A DNA stretch of 64,000 nt. Source: Achromobacter kerstersii (GTDB lineage Bacteria; Pseudomonadota; Gammaproteobacteria; Burkholderiales; Burkholderiaceae_B). A program made the translations under genes and the position numbers. Below are positions 63,753 to 64,000 of the stretch, one piece after another. Below the pieces are notes generated by a model. It was not told the origin of the DNA and ran no database searches. It saw only the letters and a list, made by a program, of their open reading frames with translations. The stretch is taken from positions 806,001 to 870,000 of the forward strand of contig NZ_CADIJQ010000001.1 of assembly GCF_902859595.1 (NCBI RefSeq). The letters run 5' to 3'. The first letter of the stretch is position 1, and the number at the start of each line of letters is the position of its first letter.

Positions 63753-64000
63753 GTGGGGAGCACGATCGTTTTGCGCATAGAGCGGGCAGAGGCGATCACG
63801 TCAAGAGTGCGTCGGCTGGTGCTGGTCGCAACCGATGGTGCGCAGCTCGAATCGTTTGCGCCTGGCTCGCATATCGAGCTTCATGTACCCGCGTCGGGAA
63901 GCCGTCCGCTGATGCACCGTGCCTATTCGCTGGTGCGACCTCATACCCCTGGAAACGCCTACGAGATCGCGGTTCAGCTCGAAGGTCAGGGCACGGGCGG
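63753..64000 (+). CDS. Ferredoxin-NADP reductase-type oxidoreductase, N-terminal part
   Basis: The right end of the window cuts this gene. It reads VGSTIVLRIERAEAITSRVRRLVLVATDGAQLESFAPGSHIELHVPASGSRPLMHRAYSLVRPHTPGNAYEIAVQLEGQGTGG. PGSHIELHVP and RAYSL are the flavin-binding sheet and R-x-Y-S motif of phthalate dioxygenase reductase/VanB-type proteins, which feed electrons to Rieske oxygenases. GTG 63753 follows GGAGG; ATG 63735 in frame lacks a ribosome site. It is divergent from the Liv operon, so aromatic uptake and oxygenase chemistry are probably linked. Confidence 0.82.
   Translation, partial: MGSTIVLRIERAEAITSRVRRLVLVATDGAQLESFAPGSHIELHVPASGSRPLMHRAYSLVRPHTPGNAYEIAVQLEGQGTG

Noticed and set aside
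1-64000. CRISPR array, tRNA, rRNA, prophage or secretion system
   Set aside because: No regularly spaced repeats, no tRNA-like cloverleaf or rRNA sequence and no structural phage or secretion genes were recognised.

Overview
The window looks like a chromosomal stretch of a GC-rich betaproteobacterium of the Alcaligenaceae (Bordetella/Achromobacter type). The main argument is seven separate Bug/TctC-type periplasmic solute receptors in 64 kb with no TctA/TctB membrane partner in sight, together with many LysR regulators each beside a small catabolic cluster. The assignment to family is inference; no rRNA or tRNA gene was seen.

Layout. (1) 1-6785: a homoprotocatechuate (3,4-dihydroxyphenylacetate) meta-cleavage operon. 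It has the tail of an FAD ring hydroxylase, a Bug receptor, two HpaG halves as separate genes, then HpaE, HpaD, HpaF and HpaH, tightly packed. (2) 6940-19834: a peripheral 2-hydroxy/2-oxo/amino-acid funnel with an FMN L-2-hydroxyacid oxidase, two Bug receptors, an MFS permease, a LysR regulator, a HisC-like aminotransferase, an FAD D-2-hydroxyacid dehydrogenase, a ThDP decarboxylase-type enzyme, an aldehyde dehydrogenase and an exported M20 amidohydrolase that carries an internal deletion. I infer that this block makes (hydroxy)phenylacetate for block 1. (3) 20192-23899: LysR, cytosolic sulfatase and Bug. (4) 24304-35223: a decay zone. It holds a broken LysR-FUSC pair, a 4.1-kb block bounded by 30-bp inverted repeats with IS66 gene remnants at both ends (inside are an IS3 wreck, an intact HxlR-NmrA pair, and AraC and metallo-beta-lactamase genes with internal deletions), an isochorismatase-GlxA pair, OsmC, a TSUP permease and a frameshifted prpC.

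(5) 35432-48612: a second amino-acid-type catabolic block. It has three LysR genes, an aspartate-type aminotransferase, a ThDP enzyme, a Bug receptor, an ArgE/DapE-like deacylase, an EamA exporter, a CaiB-type CoA transferase, another Bug, an acyl-CoA dehydrogenase, and finally a degenerate piece of an aldehyde dehydrogenase resembling the one in block 2. (6) 49106-53221: Bug, alpha/beta hydrolase and Tat-exported amidohydrolase, divergent from a LysR. (7) 53326-58106: fragments (IclR, LysR, IS630, TonB receptor) around an AhpD-like protein and a LysR/quinone-oxidoreductase pair. (8) 58414-64000: a MarR gene, a complete Liv-type ABC importer (LivFGMH and binding protein) and the start of a ferredoxin-reductase-type electron transfer protein.

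Taken together the window is a patchwork of small regulator-receptor-enzyme modules for organic and aromatic acids, separated by zones of insertion-sequence debris and genes in decay. The most interesting points are the two parallel aminotransferase + ThDP enzyme + M20 deacylase + Bug modules, the inverted-repeat-bounded IS66 shell with unrelated cargo, and the repeated pattern of internal deletions in otherwise recognisable genes.
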